Below, piece after piece: positions 1 through 13,545 of a DNA stretch of 64,000 bases. Position 1 is the first letter of the stretch. Each line of letters starts with the position of its first letter. The DNA lies in NCBI RefSeq assembly GCF_021018895.1, contig NC_079375.1, positions 2,814,560 to 2,878,559 on the forward strand. The letters run 5' to 3'. The position numbers and the translations under genes were made by a program. The notes beneath the pieces are model-generated. The model had not been told where the DNA came from and ran no database searches. It saw only the letters and a list, made by a program, of their open reading frames with translations. The DNA comes from Seriola aureovittata (taxonomy: Eukaryota; Chordata; Actinopteri; Carangiformes; Carangidae).

Positions 1-1018
1 TAATCATTAGCAAACAGCAAGGAAAACAAACAAACAATCAATCTGAAGCTCCACATTCAGACTGTGAGTGAAGAGACAACGAAACGACTGTGCCAGGCAT
101 CACGGTCATGATTATGAATTTAAATTTTATTTTCCAGTGCATCAGCATCTGGACTGTCCTCAGCTCAAGGGGACATCCAGTTTCAGAGAAATGTTTTGTG
201 TACGTACATTCTAGTGTTCTCTGATTACCGACATGATTACAGATGATTAATGCCGCAGCTCAAAGCCAAACAACCAGAACCAGCAGCCAAACGGACGATG
301 AGCTGAGCGCAGCAGATTACAAGTGAGAGACTGAAGGAATGAAGAGGAGGGGGGGGGGGCGTCCTCTGGATGACTCATTCCCTCGGGCTGCCTCTCAGAT
401 GTGATGCCAACACAGTCGGTTTATTTGCAAGAGGCTCAAACTGCCGCGAGACCTCCGTGTCTCCCCCCGACATCATCACAGTGCAAGAAAATCTCAACAA
501 GTTGTTTAATCTTGTACAGAGGATTAAAAACTTATATCGCTTGGAACACATGAGGGTTTCACTACTTCTTTTTATAGGTTATGTCATTTTTCACACTCAT
601 ACGAGAGCGGGATTACTGGGGAGCCTATTTTATGCTGCTCACGCTTCCAAACTAGCTGCTATCCTGCTCGGCAAAGATACAGTTTTAGTGATGACGTACA
701 ATGAGAGCATAGTTCTTTTCATTTCTATTTAAAGGACCAGTGATTTACATGCAGGACCACAGCTACCATTGAGGACACTGAAGTCTCGTCCACTGTATTT
801 TTAGGGGAGATTTTGAGGTTTTTCAAAAAAATGGGGGGTTGAGAATCTATAAATAAAAACTTTAGGTAAATTTTGGAATTTTTAAATTCATAATGTTTAC
901 ATTAATTAAAAAATGATTTTGTGTGAAAGATGGATATCTTTGCCTATTTCCCTGATATGGTGAATAAACATATTAAAGATGAACATATTACCTACATATA
1001 TACATATATTTATTTCCT
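1..1018. other. intergenic, nothing recognised
   Basis: AT-rich after about 750; a G11 run at 349-359. The open frame at 370-732 has no recognisable protein features. Confidence 0.6.
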
Positions 1019-1480
1019 TTGGCACCACCTGAAGGAATGTTTGCAAGAATTACATCATTCATTACTAATTTATATGGAATAAGAAGTGTCCTAGAGGATG
1101 GATGGACGGATATAAAATCATTCTTTGTTCAGATACCACTACATTTCAATCTGTATTCAAAATATCTAAGGGCACAGGGTAGTATGTGGCCTTGGATATT
1201 TTCCCCTATGGTGCTTAATATGGTCAATATGTGGTATGAGGTAAAGAAATATATGAATATATCTAACTCCTTGTCAACATTTACTCCAATTTGGGGCAAT
1301 GCTTCATTTAGACCAGTTGGGCAAAGAGAGGACAAAGTAAAATACCTGCCCTTTATTTATTTAGTCCTGTCTTTGCCCATAGCTGGACTCCAGCATCCAG
1401 TTTGCCTGGTTTGAATGGAGCATATCTGACCTTTACAAACAGGAGGTTGTAATGACTTCTGAGGACATCTCTCTAACATA
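1019..1480 (+). pseudogene. degenerate L1-like LINE ORF2 C-terminal fragment
   Basis: The frame 1019-1414 has no known gene match that I can name, but SPMVLNMVNMWYEVKKYM, then LSTFTPIWGNASFRP resembles the C-terminal region of L1/Tx1-type reverse transcriptases (pattern NP.i...l..W...rk......lsp.tPl.gN..F.P). A shifted frame immediately after (ISDLYKQEVVMTSEDIS) fits the next piece of that domain. No catalytic RT motifs are present. It is a short dead fragment. Confidence 0.4.
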
Positions 1481-2571
1481 AACATTTCCTAAAAATATCT
1501 ACATTTGAGGAGTTTTGTCTCTTCCATGTAAAACCAGTCACTAGTAATTCCTGCACTTGCAACCTTTGGAAGAAATTATTACCAAGAATCGCAGGAGTTA
1601 TGCTTTAATCTTATTAATATGTAACTGGCTTGCATGTGGTTCAAATGAAGGAATTTATTGCATATTGTGTAATATATTTCATAATTTCCTTGGAAGTTTC
1701 CTGGAAAGAACTATGTCATCATAGGAAAAACAGAGACAATTATTTCAGTTATAGTTAATTCTGTTTTAACCATTTTAAAGCAGCTGTTTGGTCGTGATGC
1801 AGGTGCAGGACTTTTTCTCAGGTACACTGATTAAAGGGAAACACTGCGCCTTTAAAATTAGATTTTAGGTGAGTATTTTTTTTCTGCGTCACAAACAACA
1901 AACTGATGTTTGGTCAAGACTGTTATTTGATGTTTTCAATAACAATAATGTGAAAATGAGAAGTGAACACTGACTGCGCCGCATCTTTCAGTGGACGGGC
2001 TGCTGAGAGACTCTAGTCAGATTTTCCTGTATGAAGATCCATATACGATCGGAGATGTTTAATAAAGGCTTTGCTGAAATTTGATTTCGGTCTCTCCACT
2101 TTAATTAAATCTGATTGCATTTTGGCTGCGGTGGATCTGGAAAACCTCGACTCAGCGGCTTTGAATTAAAGTAGGTACTGCTGTTGGCCAATCAGAGCAC
2201 AGCGGTGTGAGGAACCAACTGTACAAATTAATTTGGTAAAGAAGCAGGGCTGGATTAACCCTCTATCTGGCCTCAGAGAAAAAATGAGTCATTTCCTACC
2301 AACAGCCAGTGTTGGTTTCTTTTAACCACGACGGCCATCTTTCTCTGACCATCTGTTATCCATCGAGGTGGATGAAATATTATATATAATATATCAACAT
2401 GGCTTTTGTGGAACATAATAAACTATAAGTTATGATGATCTGTTTCAACAAGATTGTGGAAAAAAAATCAGGTGTAGCAGAGGTTAAGAACTTACTTTAT
2501 GTTTCACTTATTTCCAAAAATGCATCATAATCCGTAACAAGATATCAGTCGACTACTAGTGGGACAATACT
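1481..2571. other. intergenic, nothing recognised
   Basis: AT-rich sequence without coding frame. It may include further decayed LINE sequence just after 1480. Confidence 0.55.
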
Positions 2572-2995
2572 GCTTTGAGCTAAATGCTAACATCAGCTTG
2601 CTAGCATGCTCACAATGACTACGTTAACATGCTGATGTTTAGCAGGTATAATGTTTACCATGTTAATCATCTTAGTTGAGGAATCCATCCAATGTTTGTT
2701 GAGACATTTCACTCAAACTCACACGATTTAAACCTCACGGTGGTGCTAGAGGAAAAGTCAGAGGATCACCAGAGTCACAGAGATGCATCATCTGGGAGCC
2801 ATGACTGTCTGGATCATATTTTGTGGTAATCAGCCAATAAAGGTTGAGATAGTTCAATGGATAAGAGAAAACATTGGCCCGTTGGTGGCATTACATAAAT
2901 ATTTCTGCCAAATTTCATGGAAATCCAATTGTATTAATCTATTGTTGAGTCTAATCAAGTATTGGACTGCTGGAATACTGATACTGAAACTGGTC
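2572..2995 (+). repeat. degraded teleost interspersed repeat (family of gctaacat / catgctga phrases)
   Basis: Contains the phrases ctaaatgctaacatcagc, aacatgctgatgtttagcag, ttgagacatttcactcaaa, gtggtgctagaggaaaagtc and aatttcatggaaatcc in order, which I recognise from a very common fish repeat. No coding frame; class not assigned. Confidence 0.6.
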
Positions 2996-3027
2996 CTCAC
3001 AAAGTATAGCCATACAAGTACACGCTC

Positions 3028-3193
3028 ACACACACCCTCACACACACACTCACACACACACGAGCATCTATATTCTGATTTTAAGGTTCACTGATGTGTT
3101 TCCTTCATGTAATGATCTTCCTGATTCTTCACTGTTGCAGACAGATCATGTGTAACATCAATACAGACATATTCCCACACAGAGATGTCTATG

Positions 3194-3231
<38 letters not shown>

Positions 3232-3246
3232 CACACACACACACAC
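3028..3246. repeat. (CA)n microsatellites
   Basis: Short interrupted (CA)n at about 3028-3062 and a longer tract at 3195-3246 with one TA interruption. Confidence 0.9.
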
Positions 3247-3451
3247 TCAAGCTGAAAGTCATTACATATGTCTATACAGGCACAGATACACACATGCATG
3301 CACGCTCATAAACACATGCACATTCACATTCCCACTCGTAACACCACCATCACCATGCTGATGGTGGTGTGTGGCTCATCCATGTTGGCATGTGAAGTGC
3401 AGGTGAGTGTGACAGAAGACGAGGTAGGAGGAGGGGGGTGGGGTACAGTGC

Positions 3452-3454
<3 letters not shown>

Positions 3455-3482
<28 letters not shown>
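3455..3482. repeat. (GT)n microsatellite
   Basis: About 14 GT units, following a G-rich segment (gaggaggggggtgggg). Confidence 0.9.
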
Positions 3483-5739
3483 GCGATAAGGCTCCAGCAG
3501 CCTCTGTCATTTCCCAGCCTGCCTCCTCCTGCCTCTGATCTGTCAGATAAACTGGAGCTGAGTTAAAACCTGTTCAACATCCAGAGAATCTGCATCTTGT
3601 CATCACAGAGGAGGAGGCTGACGCAGAGCTGAGGTCAGCGTGACCAGGAGTCCTCACACACTGAGCCTCACACTCTTTCATTTATTAAACGTTTGCTTTG
3701 ATTATTTTATCTCAGTCGTAAAAAAGAAGCTGCTAGTCAATCTACAGGTTGTTTTAAAACACTTTGCGTCATTTCTGAAAAACATAAGAAGCTGAATGGT
3801 GAAGAACAACGAGTCGTTTCGGGCGGTGCTGATCCCAGGATGCAGCGATGGCGCCCCTGCAAAATAGTGTCGGAGGGGAACCTGTAAACGCAACGATGGC
3901 TGAGGCTGATGCTAATAGAAATATATATATCTAATATATTTCATAGAAATGAAATGTGTCTGACTGTGATACAGGTTGATAACGTCAGCAGCGTTTAGTG
4001 CTACGATCAGCTCGGTTGCTTCAGAAGTCTGGACCCGCGGTAACAACGTTACAAACAGGAACTCCATCCAGGTTCCTGGCACTGCAGCATCCCTTGTTGA
4101 TTCTCCATCTGATCCGATCAGCTGAAGTTTGACTTTCCGTGTTAAATTGAAGTTTTTAATCGCCAAACCTCTGCTACAAACCTGAGATTCCCTGTCACGA
4201 TAACAAGGAATCTTACCCCTGGATCATGTTTGACCCAGATTCAAATTCAACACTGCACAGATACACAATAAAACAAGACCTCTATTCTTTAGCTGTGTCT
4301 CTTTGTTCCATCCACTGATGAGCTGTAATCCTACAGGGAATGAAGGGAGCCTGTCTGCAGTTCCTCTGCCAGACTGAGTTTCCGCACACTTGATTATTTG
4401 CCTGTTTTTCTTTTCTTTTTTTTGGTGCAGAGCCTCAGTTTTTAACCCTGGTGTGTCCAGAGCAGAGAGAAGCATTTCTCTGTCTAATAATTAACCTTTA
4501 TTTAACTAGAGAAAGGTGCCTGAGCTTTTACACTCTTTTTCCACCTACTGCCTCCTTCAGTCCTACATTAACACTTGGCAGCAGGCCAGTACAATCACAG
4601 CTTGCTCTTATTGGAGCTGAATTGGAGTGAATGAGCTGGAGAGGTTTGGAAAAACTGATCTACACATCACTTTAAAGAACAGAAAAGCCATATAAAAGAA
4701 GTCAGTATGGGCGTTTATGGAAAGGAAAAAGTAACTTTAAAAAAGGAAAAAAACTCAAATCAGGCAGGATGTGTGCTAAACAGAACCGATCCGCTCAAGC
4801 AGTATTCATTATCACTGCAGACCACTGTGATTCAAAGCTTTCTGTGCATGCACACAGTCCTGCTGTGGACTCATCCAGATCATTCTCGTTTCATTTGATC
4901 AGGTTTGGAAACATTCGTCTGTGAGACCTCTGCCTCAATGCCACGGAGCAGAATTTAGTTTGTGGTGTTCAAAACATTAACAACAGTATGTCTTTCCAGA
5001 AAGGGAGTCTTAGCTACAGGTTTTCTTTAGAGTTCAAGTACTAAATATCTAAGAAAGCGCCGCCTCATGGAGACTAACAAGTCCACCAAACCACAGTAAA
5101 ACATGCCCGTAACGTGGTGAACAAACATATCCCTTATTAAAAGAAGCTCAAATGCAGTAATCGTCCCACAATCTCTGCAAATTCAGCTTCACCTTTTTAA
5201 TATATGAAAGCAACACACAGAAATTCTCTTAAAGTTTCTCTCCAGACATGTTATTACCTCTCTCAAAATATATTTAAAATTTAAAAAATATTTTTTTAGC
5301 ATGGCTTTCCCCACATAAAAAGTGACGAAAGATCAAAACAACTGCTGCACCTGCTGTCTCCAGGTGGACAGGTGAGAGAGCAGAGAGCATCAAGATGGTG
5401 AGAGGAGGAAACATCAGAGAGACTCAGCCTCATGTTTGAGCCTCAGTCAGACCCAGACTCAGAGGAGGAGTCTGCTGTGAACCAAACTGGGCGACAGAAC
5501 GGTTAGCGAAGTTAGCGTCTTTTAGTCTTTAGTTTAGTCTTAGTAGCCAAAAACGACTTAATCAAGTTTAGGAAAAAGGAGGTCTTCGTTAAGGTTGTTG
5601 TTGTGGTTACGATAATAACTGTCTGTACTGAGAGTGACGTACCTACCTTCATCGCCATGGTTACTATAATAACGGTCATGGCTTGGTTAGGTGCAGGAAA
5701 AGATCATGATTTGTGTTAAAATAAGTCCTTCCTCAGCAT
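3483..5739. other. intergenic, no gene recognised
   Basis: Open frames here (3702-3893, 3912-4166, 4224-4475, 4707-4898) lack protein character. The end (about 5510-5740) has repetitive ggttac(g/t)ataataac phrases adjoining family B. Confidence 0.55.
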
Positions 5740-5960
5740 TAGACAATCTTTGTTGTCATGGCAACAACATGATTAACTTTAACGGTCATGGATAGTAGAA
5801 AACAACATATACAGCTACTTTCACATGGGAATTGAAACACCGCTCTCCTGTGTCATATTCATCCATACATCCAATCCATAATCATAATTACTACAACCAC
5901 TAGATATCGCCTAGCAACAAAACGTAACTATGGGTCATAATAACCTGCGTCACAGATGAC
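5740..5960 (-). repeat. dispersed repeat family B, copy 1
   Basis: Reverse complement matches 34310-34515: shared blocks include the 'aactatgggtcataataacc', 'cctagcaacaaaacg' and 'ttcacatgggaattg...cgctctcctgtgtcatattcatcc' segments. The adjoining 5510-5740 stretch (repeated ggttactataataa-type phrases) may be part of the same element. Confidence 0.65.
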
Positions 5961-8900
5961 CTGTGGGCTTGTTGCAGGAGGACAGTCTGCCTATCCTAGT
6001 CTGTTTTTCTTTTCTTGATGGTGCATTCAGGGACTTCTGACATCAGAGATTTTAACTTGAAAAATCAAACTAATTTCCTCAGTGTGCATTTCATTTCTCT
6101 GAATATCCACTAGTGACCCATAAAGTTAATACTGTTCCACTCAGAACTCAGAACCTGTACACGCTGTGGGTGGGGTGGGGGTGGTGGTGGTGGTGGGGGG
6201 TTGACCTGAGACCAGCCTGCCAGAGGAATTAATAAGGTTATTACTCATGCTGCTCAAACAACCATGCAGTTTGAACAAACATGGATCGGTAACATGGAAT
6301 AAATCATTATGCGGGGAGGAAATTGTAAGTGGCGAAGTGTGAAACGTAGGTGGCTGCAGCGGTTTGACAAATGAAGTGGTAAATGACCTTCACAGCAGGC
6401 AGGCGACTGCAGACTGAGGAGAGGGGGAGAAACTGGGTCTGCAGGTGACAGGAGGCAGAGATTTAGATCTGGGGGGGGGGGGGGGGGGGGGGAGTACTAA
6501 CTAGCATGATCGGAGGTTCATGCACTGAATATATATCGACTGAAATACTTAGTGTAGAATTTTGCTCGTAAACCAGAGTCATTCAGTATTTAAGATAATG
6601 TTGTGATTGGGATTAGACAGTCACAGCTTCTAAAAACAGCTCGTTATTTTTATGAGTGATTAAAATGCAGATTTCCAAGGTGATTTAATTCTTCACAACA
6701 AGTGCAACAGTTCTGTTCCACCTTTTTTGGGGGGGGTTTTGGCTGTTTGCTCTTTGTGTGTTTCTTTATATTTTTTATCATGTAAGGAATGACACTTTTC
6801 TCCAACTGTAATGGATGACACAAAGCCAAAGAACAAATCCTCCAATCACGTCCAGTTATTGGAAATTAATTGGCACCTGCCAACCAATCACATCCACTGA
6901 ATCCACAGTCCTGGTTCTGCAGAGAGTTTTTAAAGGTGGTACCAACCCTGAACACTGGTGAACACACATATGCCTTTGGAATGCAGTAAGCATCCCATAA
7001 TCATATGCATGTTAACAAGGATAAAAACTTGATTTTCATCAGAGGGAGTCTTTAATTTTCTAAATTAGGGGATTGACAACTTAAATAAATCTCAAATGAA
7101 GTTATTAAAATCCTTAATCAGAGCTAAGTGACAAGCATAAACAGCATTTGGGGCTCGACTTTGGGCTGTTTAGACCTCAGGCTTTTGTTGTGTTCGTGTC
7201 ATATTGGTGTTATTGTAAGTTTCCAGTTTGTTAAAAGCGTTCACGTCAAGCAGTATTAAACTCCACAAACAGCCCATGAAAGTCTATATTGGCGTGTTGT
7301 TTCTGTGTTATCCCGCCCTCCCATCTTCTGGTCAGTTACCTGCTTTGACACCTGTCCGTTCTCCTGTCAGGACATCATCCATCTTAAAGGCAGGATAATG
7401 GTTCCACCCAATAGGGCATGAACACGGCCATTGTTCATGACGATTGCACGTTTTGATGCTGTTTGTTGTGTTGCGTAGTGATAGCATGTTGGGATGCCTC
7501 ACAATGTTGTCACACAGGTTGTGAAAGACGCCAAGCTTTGATTGTTTTGGGGTCAGTCTTGTATGCGATGTTGTGTCTCTCAGCCAAATCAGAGCAAGGA
7601 TTTATTGCTGGGTGATAACCTAATAAAACAGTGGCCTAAAATATCACGTAATCTGATCCCAGCCATAAGACTGAAGCCTCTTTAAAGGGGACATGCACTC
7701 TAAAACAGAACTCTAACACCATCATTTGAACAGTAACGTCATCCTCAGTGAGTTCACATCCACAGCACCAAGACCTGAATTCACAATGTAATCAGTAAGA
7801 TGTTTTATTAGTACATTCATCAATAATAAATGGATTAAATAGTGACTGAATCATTTTTGCCGGTTGTGTCTCATTCCAATGAGTTTGTTTCGAATTCAAG
7901 GCTTCCAGTAGTGACTCATCCCCATTGCTGATCTCAGAGCAGTTGTTCATTATTCACTGTTTGTGGAGCCGCTCCAGGTGACATTATCACTACAGTCTGT
8001 TTCCCTGCTTCAGATGGACTGATTCAAACTGAACTGTCCAGTAGTGTATATCAAATAAAATGAAATAAAATAAAACTTTATAGCTGCGGACTGTTGATGG
8101 ACACTTAGTTACCTCTGCATATAACTGACTGAGACAGGAGACAGAGGGAGAGAGACGGAGAGATCACATGAGACTGGCAGGATTCAGACTGGAGTATGTA
8201 GTGTCCTTCATAGACCATCAGAATGTGATCTTTTCCTCAGAGGGAAATACAGCCTCAAATTTCAAATACCGCTAAAAGTTTTGTACCTTCCAACTCTGGA
8301 AAACGAGCTTCAGCGCAATCACTCTTTCATTTTTGGGCTTCGATCTACAGATTCATATCGACAGTTCATTGTCGAGAAGCGGTTGATAAAACAGTCCCAG
8401 CCTCAGTCGCCTTTGAACGCATCGCATGACTCAGCCTCAACTTTTAAGCCAAGAAGATGAAGACTGTGTGATACAGTTGAAAGCTCTAGGAAGCTCCCAG
8501 AACGCGGGAATAAATTAGCTCCATAAAATTCTTCTTTATAAAAGATAAAAGATATTTATATAACTGTACACCTTATCTATGCAGCATAGAGACCGGGAGC
8601 ACGGCAAGAGAGGAAATTATCTCCAGAAATAAGACAGATTATGGCTCTAGCACCCTTATCCCTACAACGCATGCGCTGCTCGACTCCTTTATTCGCAGGA
8701 GATGGAGCATCCGTCGCTCCGCCCAGTTACAGTAACTGCACATGAAGCCTTTTTCCAAATCTGGAGAAAGGCTGTATTTTTTATGCATATTTTCCTGCAC
8801 TCTTTCTATTGAAGTAATAGTACACCTTTCAGCCAGTAGATGCTCTGGTGCTGTTGTGGATCTGCCAGAGGGATTACAGCTGCAGGCTCTGACATATAAA

Positions 8901-9949
8901 CATGCTCTGAGGACGCTAGCTTCGGCCCACTGTCTTATCAGTCCACAGGGACTTCAAAACTCACTTTTATATACCTAAACTCGTTCTCAAACAAATGTAA
9001 ATGTCATATTAGTGGTTTTTTTTACTGTCTTCAGATGGTTTTTACTTGTTTAAGATGTGCAGCGAGTTTGTTTCTGCAGTAGAACATCTCAGCGAGCGCC
9101 ATCATGGCGACAGTAGTAGTTTTACACAAGTATGTAACTGAGACTAGTAAAGATTAACATGGCGTAATGTGTTTTACATGCAACTGTAAGAGAGCTGGTG
9201 TGTGAGAATGTTGTAGAAAGGTTACGTTATGTTGTAGTATTGAATGAGTTATTCTGTATTATTATTATTTTTATTATTATTATGTTGCTGTTATATTGGT
9301 ACCTGTTGGTAGACCTTTTTTTTTCTCCTTCAGTCAGAATGCTTTATGCCACTTACTGTAGTTTTGGTTCCACAGTCATTTCTTTAATTCATGGGATATT
9401 TTATTGTTAATATTATTTGTACCCAATGAGGATCTGTAGATGCTGTTACTCAGGAATAAAGGAACTCTGGCCTGTTCAACATGTTTGGTGCTTTGGTCAA
9501 ACTTTGGTCCTCTCTTTATCAAAACACAGTTTCTTTATATATTTTTTTATGCAAGAGAGAAACTAAAGTGTAGTTCTCCTCACAATAAGAGATTTGAGTA
9601 AAATGTTACTGCTGCATTAACAGCAGATTTGTATTTTCAGAAACTTGTATTTTCCTGATGTGGTTTTGTTCTTTTGTTCATTTCACATAAGTCAGCTCCT
9701 CTGTCACTAAAAACCCCTGGCAAATGTTCGCCTTTAGCTGTGGTTGTACTGAGTGTTTCCTGCAGTGGGCCTATGTGCGATTTATAGTCAAATTATTTGA
9801 TAAAGAACTGTTGATCATCTCAAACAGGGCAAAACACAAACAGAGAGGAAGTGAAGTAGAATCGACGTCCTCCTCCAGGCAGTTTGTGTCCTCCAGCCGA
9901 GACAAACGACGAGAGTAAAAACCTTCCCATGTCTCCCTCCATTATTCAA
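5961..9949. other. intergenic, no gene recognised
   Basis: Contains a G/T-rich patch at 6167-6200, the G22 run and AT-rich stretches. The 8640-9480 segment ends with an AATAAA near 9459 and could be part of an old retroelement, but I could not establish ends. Confidence 0.5.
6471..6492 (+). repeat. G22 homopolymer
   Basis: Twenty-two consecutive G on the + strand; unusual length for a G run and likely unstable or length-miscalled. Confidence 0.85.
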
Positions 9950-10330
9950 GGTAAGGCCTGTTCAGCGGGGCAGTTAGCTGCGGTGCACGGCCCGTGCAGG
10001 CGCGGCAGCCTTGACACACGGTCAGGTGACGGCTCGGGACACATTCGTCCTTGCCGCCCCGCGCCCCGCAGCCGTCGAGCCCCCGTGCATATGAATGGAT
10101 GGCGAGCCGTCCCTCTTTTCCTGTCAAGTCGTCATTGAAACCTCAAATTACGGCGCCGCGGAATTGATGAGCTGTCACGCCCGACCCTGCAGAGCTGTCA
10201 GGGGGCTGACACCCTGAAATGAGCGAGTTCGGGCAAAGTGGCAAACAGCTTAATTTCTGAGGGGACTGTGACATTTTGATGGCCGAGCGGCCGCGCAGAC
10301 CGATGCGCCTCACATAATGTATGCAGGCTT
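9950..10330. promoter_or_regulatory. CpG-rich island far upstream of adcy8, function unknown
   Basis: A 380-bp GC- and CpG-rich block in otherwise AT-rich DNA, about 7.3 kb before the start codon. It holds repeated gagctgtca / tgtca motifs (10169-10202), a CCGCCCCGCGCCCCGC GC-box run (10053-10068) and a GGCGCCGCGG site (10153). No open reading frame looks like protein. Candidate enhancer, alternative promoter or conserved element; identity unproven. Confidence 0.35.
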
Positions 10331-12352
10331 TAATGGGACTGGGGGAAAGTAAAGTAAGGGTTTCTCTCTGAAAGGATATGTGTTACATTTAAATCAGCAC
10401 CTGATTTTCAGGACTTAATATAACAAATTAACAAAAGGTAATTACATCTAACTGTCTTGAAGGGGTCCGCTGATGAAAGTGAATTACTTTAACACAAGGA
10501 GATAAAGATATATGTGCAACAGCTGTTGAAGAGGATGACATGTTTGTCTTTGGTCTCTCTCTGACATGAGGAAATGTAAAGATGAGAAGCCAGAAGGAGG
10601 CAGCTGTCACGTTTGATATGATCATGACGCTTTAACATGAGAAAAAGGTCTGATGATATGCATTCTTAAAAAGGAAAAGTCACATGAGGTTTATTCTAAA
10701 ATACTTAAATAGATATTAAATCCGGTCCTGATCATGAATCACTGTGTCAGGCTGAGTTGCAGTGTGTATTAATCATGTTAAGATGTGATACTGCAGGAAG
10801 CACAGCTGCTTCCCAGACAGGGAGAGGATATAATAATAATATCCCATGAACAGCACAGCGTAACCTTTATTTCTGTAGTACCTCTAACAAAGTAAAGATA
10901 TACTGAAACAACATGAACATGCCATTTCAAAAGATGCAGCCCTTCTCCTCCAGCAGAAGCTCTCTTACACTCCATTTTGTTGTTTTTCAGGGTACGTGTC
11001 ACTCCTTCCATGGACATACGTTGAGCCATGTTCTTGATCCAAGCACCAGTTGTAGGTGTGACAGGTTTCTTCCAGATGAGAGCTATCACTCATTTAGCGT
11101 GGCGTCCTTTTAGCGCTGCACAGTGTCAAATTGTCCACTATGACTGAGAAACAGTTTTATGGTTTCATTTAGATACATACATACATACGTTATTTCTAAG
11201 CTTTATACAAACAATGATTCTGGAGTCCACATTTTGTGTTGTGTAACACGTAATGGATTTCAGTCGAGTCAGTACATTTAACTACAGGGACAATATCATA
11301 CTGCGATATTTTGGCTGGACTGTATGGAGATATTACATTTTGGATATTGCCCAAGCCTACATTCAACTATAAGTTGGGTTCAATTTTTTATTTCAATATG
11401 TAAAAATCTGCCACAAGTTACTATGGTTACTATTTTTATGCATATTAAAATCATGAATAAAGATCATTCAGTTTCACAATAATATGTGCAGATTTACAAT
11501 AAAAACAGGCTTGATAATGTTGTCCATTGATTTTTAAAAACTCAGTCATTTTATTGTAAACAGATTTAATTATAAGATGGACTAATTTAAAGGATAATTA
11601 TATTCCATTTTGACAAGTTCATACATTATTCAGCTATGAAAATAACATACTCTTTGTACAGAGAGTTTTTACTTGCGAGAAAATGTCAGAAACAGAAACT
11701 GGAGGAACGAAGTGCCGTATTCGCTGAGTTTCTCTGATGTGCAGCTTCATTTGTACGCTGGCGAAACAGCCTCTGTCTGAAGCGCAGACTCCTGTGATGT
11801 GTGAACGGCTTTAGCTTCGCATTTGATTTTTTTCCTATCAGTTATGACGTCCCACTTATAAGGACAAAAAAAGGGCGTGTTGAATAATAACTGGCTCTTA
11901 CTGGTTTTTGATAGTGTTCAGTGAGGTTCAGTTTGCGGAAGGATTTCAGTAATTCTCCTTTCCTGGGCATCAGCAGGAAAAAAAAAAAGCTACAGTAGAG
12001 ACACGACAGACGAAAGGAGGGTAAAAATAGACTGAATAGCAATGAGGCAACTTTCCTCTTGCCTGGAGTCATGCATGAGTCAAAGTGGGGGTTGCTTCTC
12101 CTCATAAGGACCTCTTGCAGCTCCTCAAGGTTTTAGGAGAGAATAATTTTACCCAATCTAATCCGAGTCCAGCGCTCTGACAGGCCTCGGCCCTGCTCCT
12201 TTCGGATAAGGAAAAGTGGGACAAGATACTGGCACACAGCAGGGGGGATGGTGGAGCCCCCGCCGTGCACATCTCCTTCTCCAATATTCTGTCTAGATTT
12301 TGGGCATTTTGATGATGCTGAATTAATCTGAATTAATCTCGCTTTAACCAGA

Positions 12353-12388
12353 CCCCCCCCCCCCCCACCCCCCCACCCCCCCACCCCT
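12353..12388 (+). repeat. C-rich homopolymer cluster
   Basis: C14, then C7A units and CCCC; the minus strand could form a G-quadruplex. Confidence 0.85.
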
Positions 12389-13507
12389 CCTGGCAAGACA
12401 GTGAGCAGAGATGTGTGGAGGATGATTGTAAAAACATCTCCGGGGAGCTTTCCTTTCATGATTAATTTGAAGTTTACTGTTTGTGATTAACATGTGAGGG
12501 CCTGCGAGCCTCTGATTAGATGCATGCTCAAGTTATATCGCTGAGAATATTATTTACACTTTAGTTAGCGAGTCGATGCCCTCAGCCAGGGTGCTTCACA
12601 GCAGAAGAAACCTTGAATTAAAGATTACTAACATTACATATCCTTAGTTCTGCGGCAGCCAGAGCCACACTGCCCTAAAAACAAATGTGAAATACATGAC
12701 TGTGGACCAGAATGATGGAGCAGAAGGTGTTTTCAGAGCGAACGCGAAGTGAATTTTAGAGGCGACTGCACACACAACACAGTCTAAAAGAAATTTTGTT
12801 TGTATAAAACTAATTTGCAACAGCAAATATGTTTTTTAGGAAACATAATTGCGACCAGATTACTTTTTCTTTTTATGTTACGAGCAGATGTTGTCAATTT
12901 ACATCTAACAAGTTGCAAATATGTTGATACTGAACGCATCAGTAGAATGTGCAGAATGTTCAGGTGTTTTGTTTCCATCATAATATCAGATCTTGCAGTA
13001 CAACATCCAGTGACTCCACCATTATTAAACTGTTTTATACTTCTGTTTAGATTCTCACAACACTTGGTTCAGTTTAGCGAAAGATTCTGGTCTAATACAA
13101 AAAAAGATAATAAACCTAAAACATCATTTCTAGGAGACAGAGTTGGTTTATAAAGTCGATTAATTGGAGGATTAGTTTTTTCTAAACCAGTGCCATACAA
13201 TACCTCAGTTGTTCTTATAACCTATCAATGGTTTTTCCAATAATAAAACAGATTTTTTTCTGCACTATACCCTTTTGTAATTTTACAAAACACAAGTATT
13301 TATGCTAAAGTTAAACCAGTATTACACTCAGTTCTTCCTGTACAAATTGATATATTCTTGGTGTTTGTTTTGGTGTCACCCATTGTTTAGCCACATCTTT
13401 CGATTTGTTTCCTCCGTACAATACTCTGTGACTGTGTTCCTCACTCTGTGCTCATTTACTATCACCATATCTGGCCCAGGTAGGTAGGACTTCTATCAAC
13501 AATGCAG

Positions 13508-13545
13508 GACATATACAGTAGTCAAAAGTTTGAACTTTCCCATTT
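13508..13545 (+). repeat. possible Tc1-like terminal fragment
   Basis: The string acagtagtcaaaagtttga is similar to a common Tc1-like inverted terminus. No partner end or transposase was found nearby. Confidence 0.3.

Noticed and set aside
370..732. 120-codon open frame near the left end
   Set aside because: No recognisable domain, no splice context or similarity known to me; compatible with chance in this composition.
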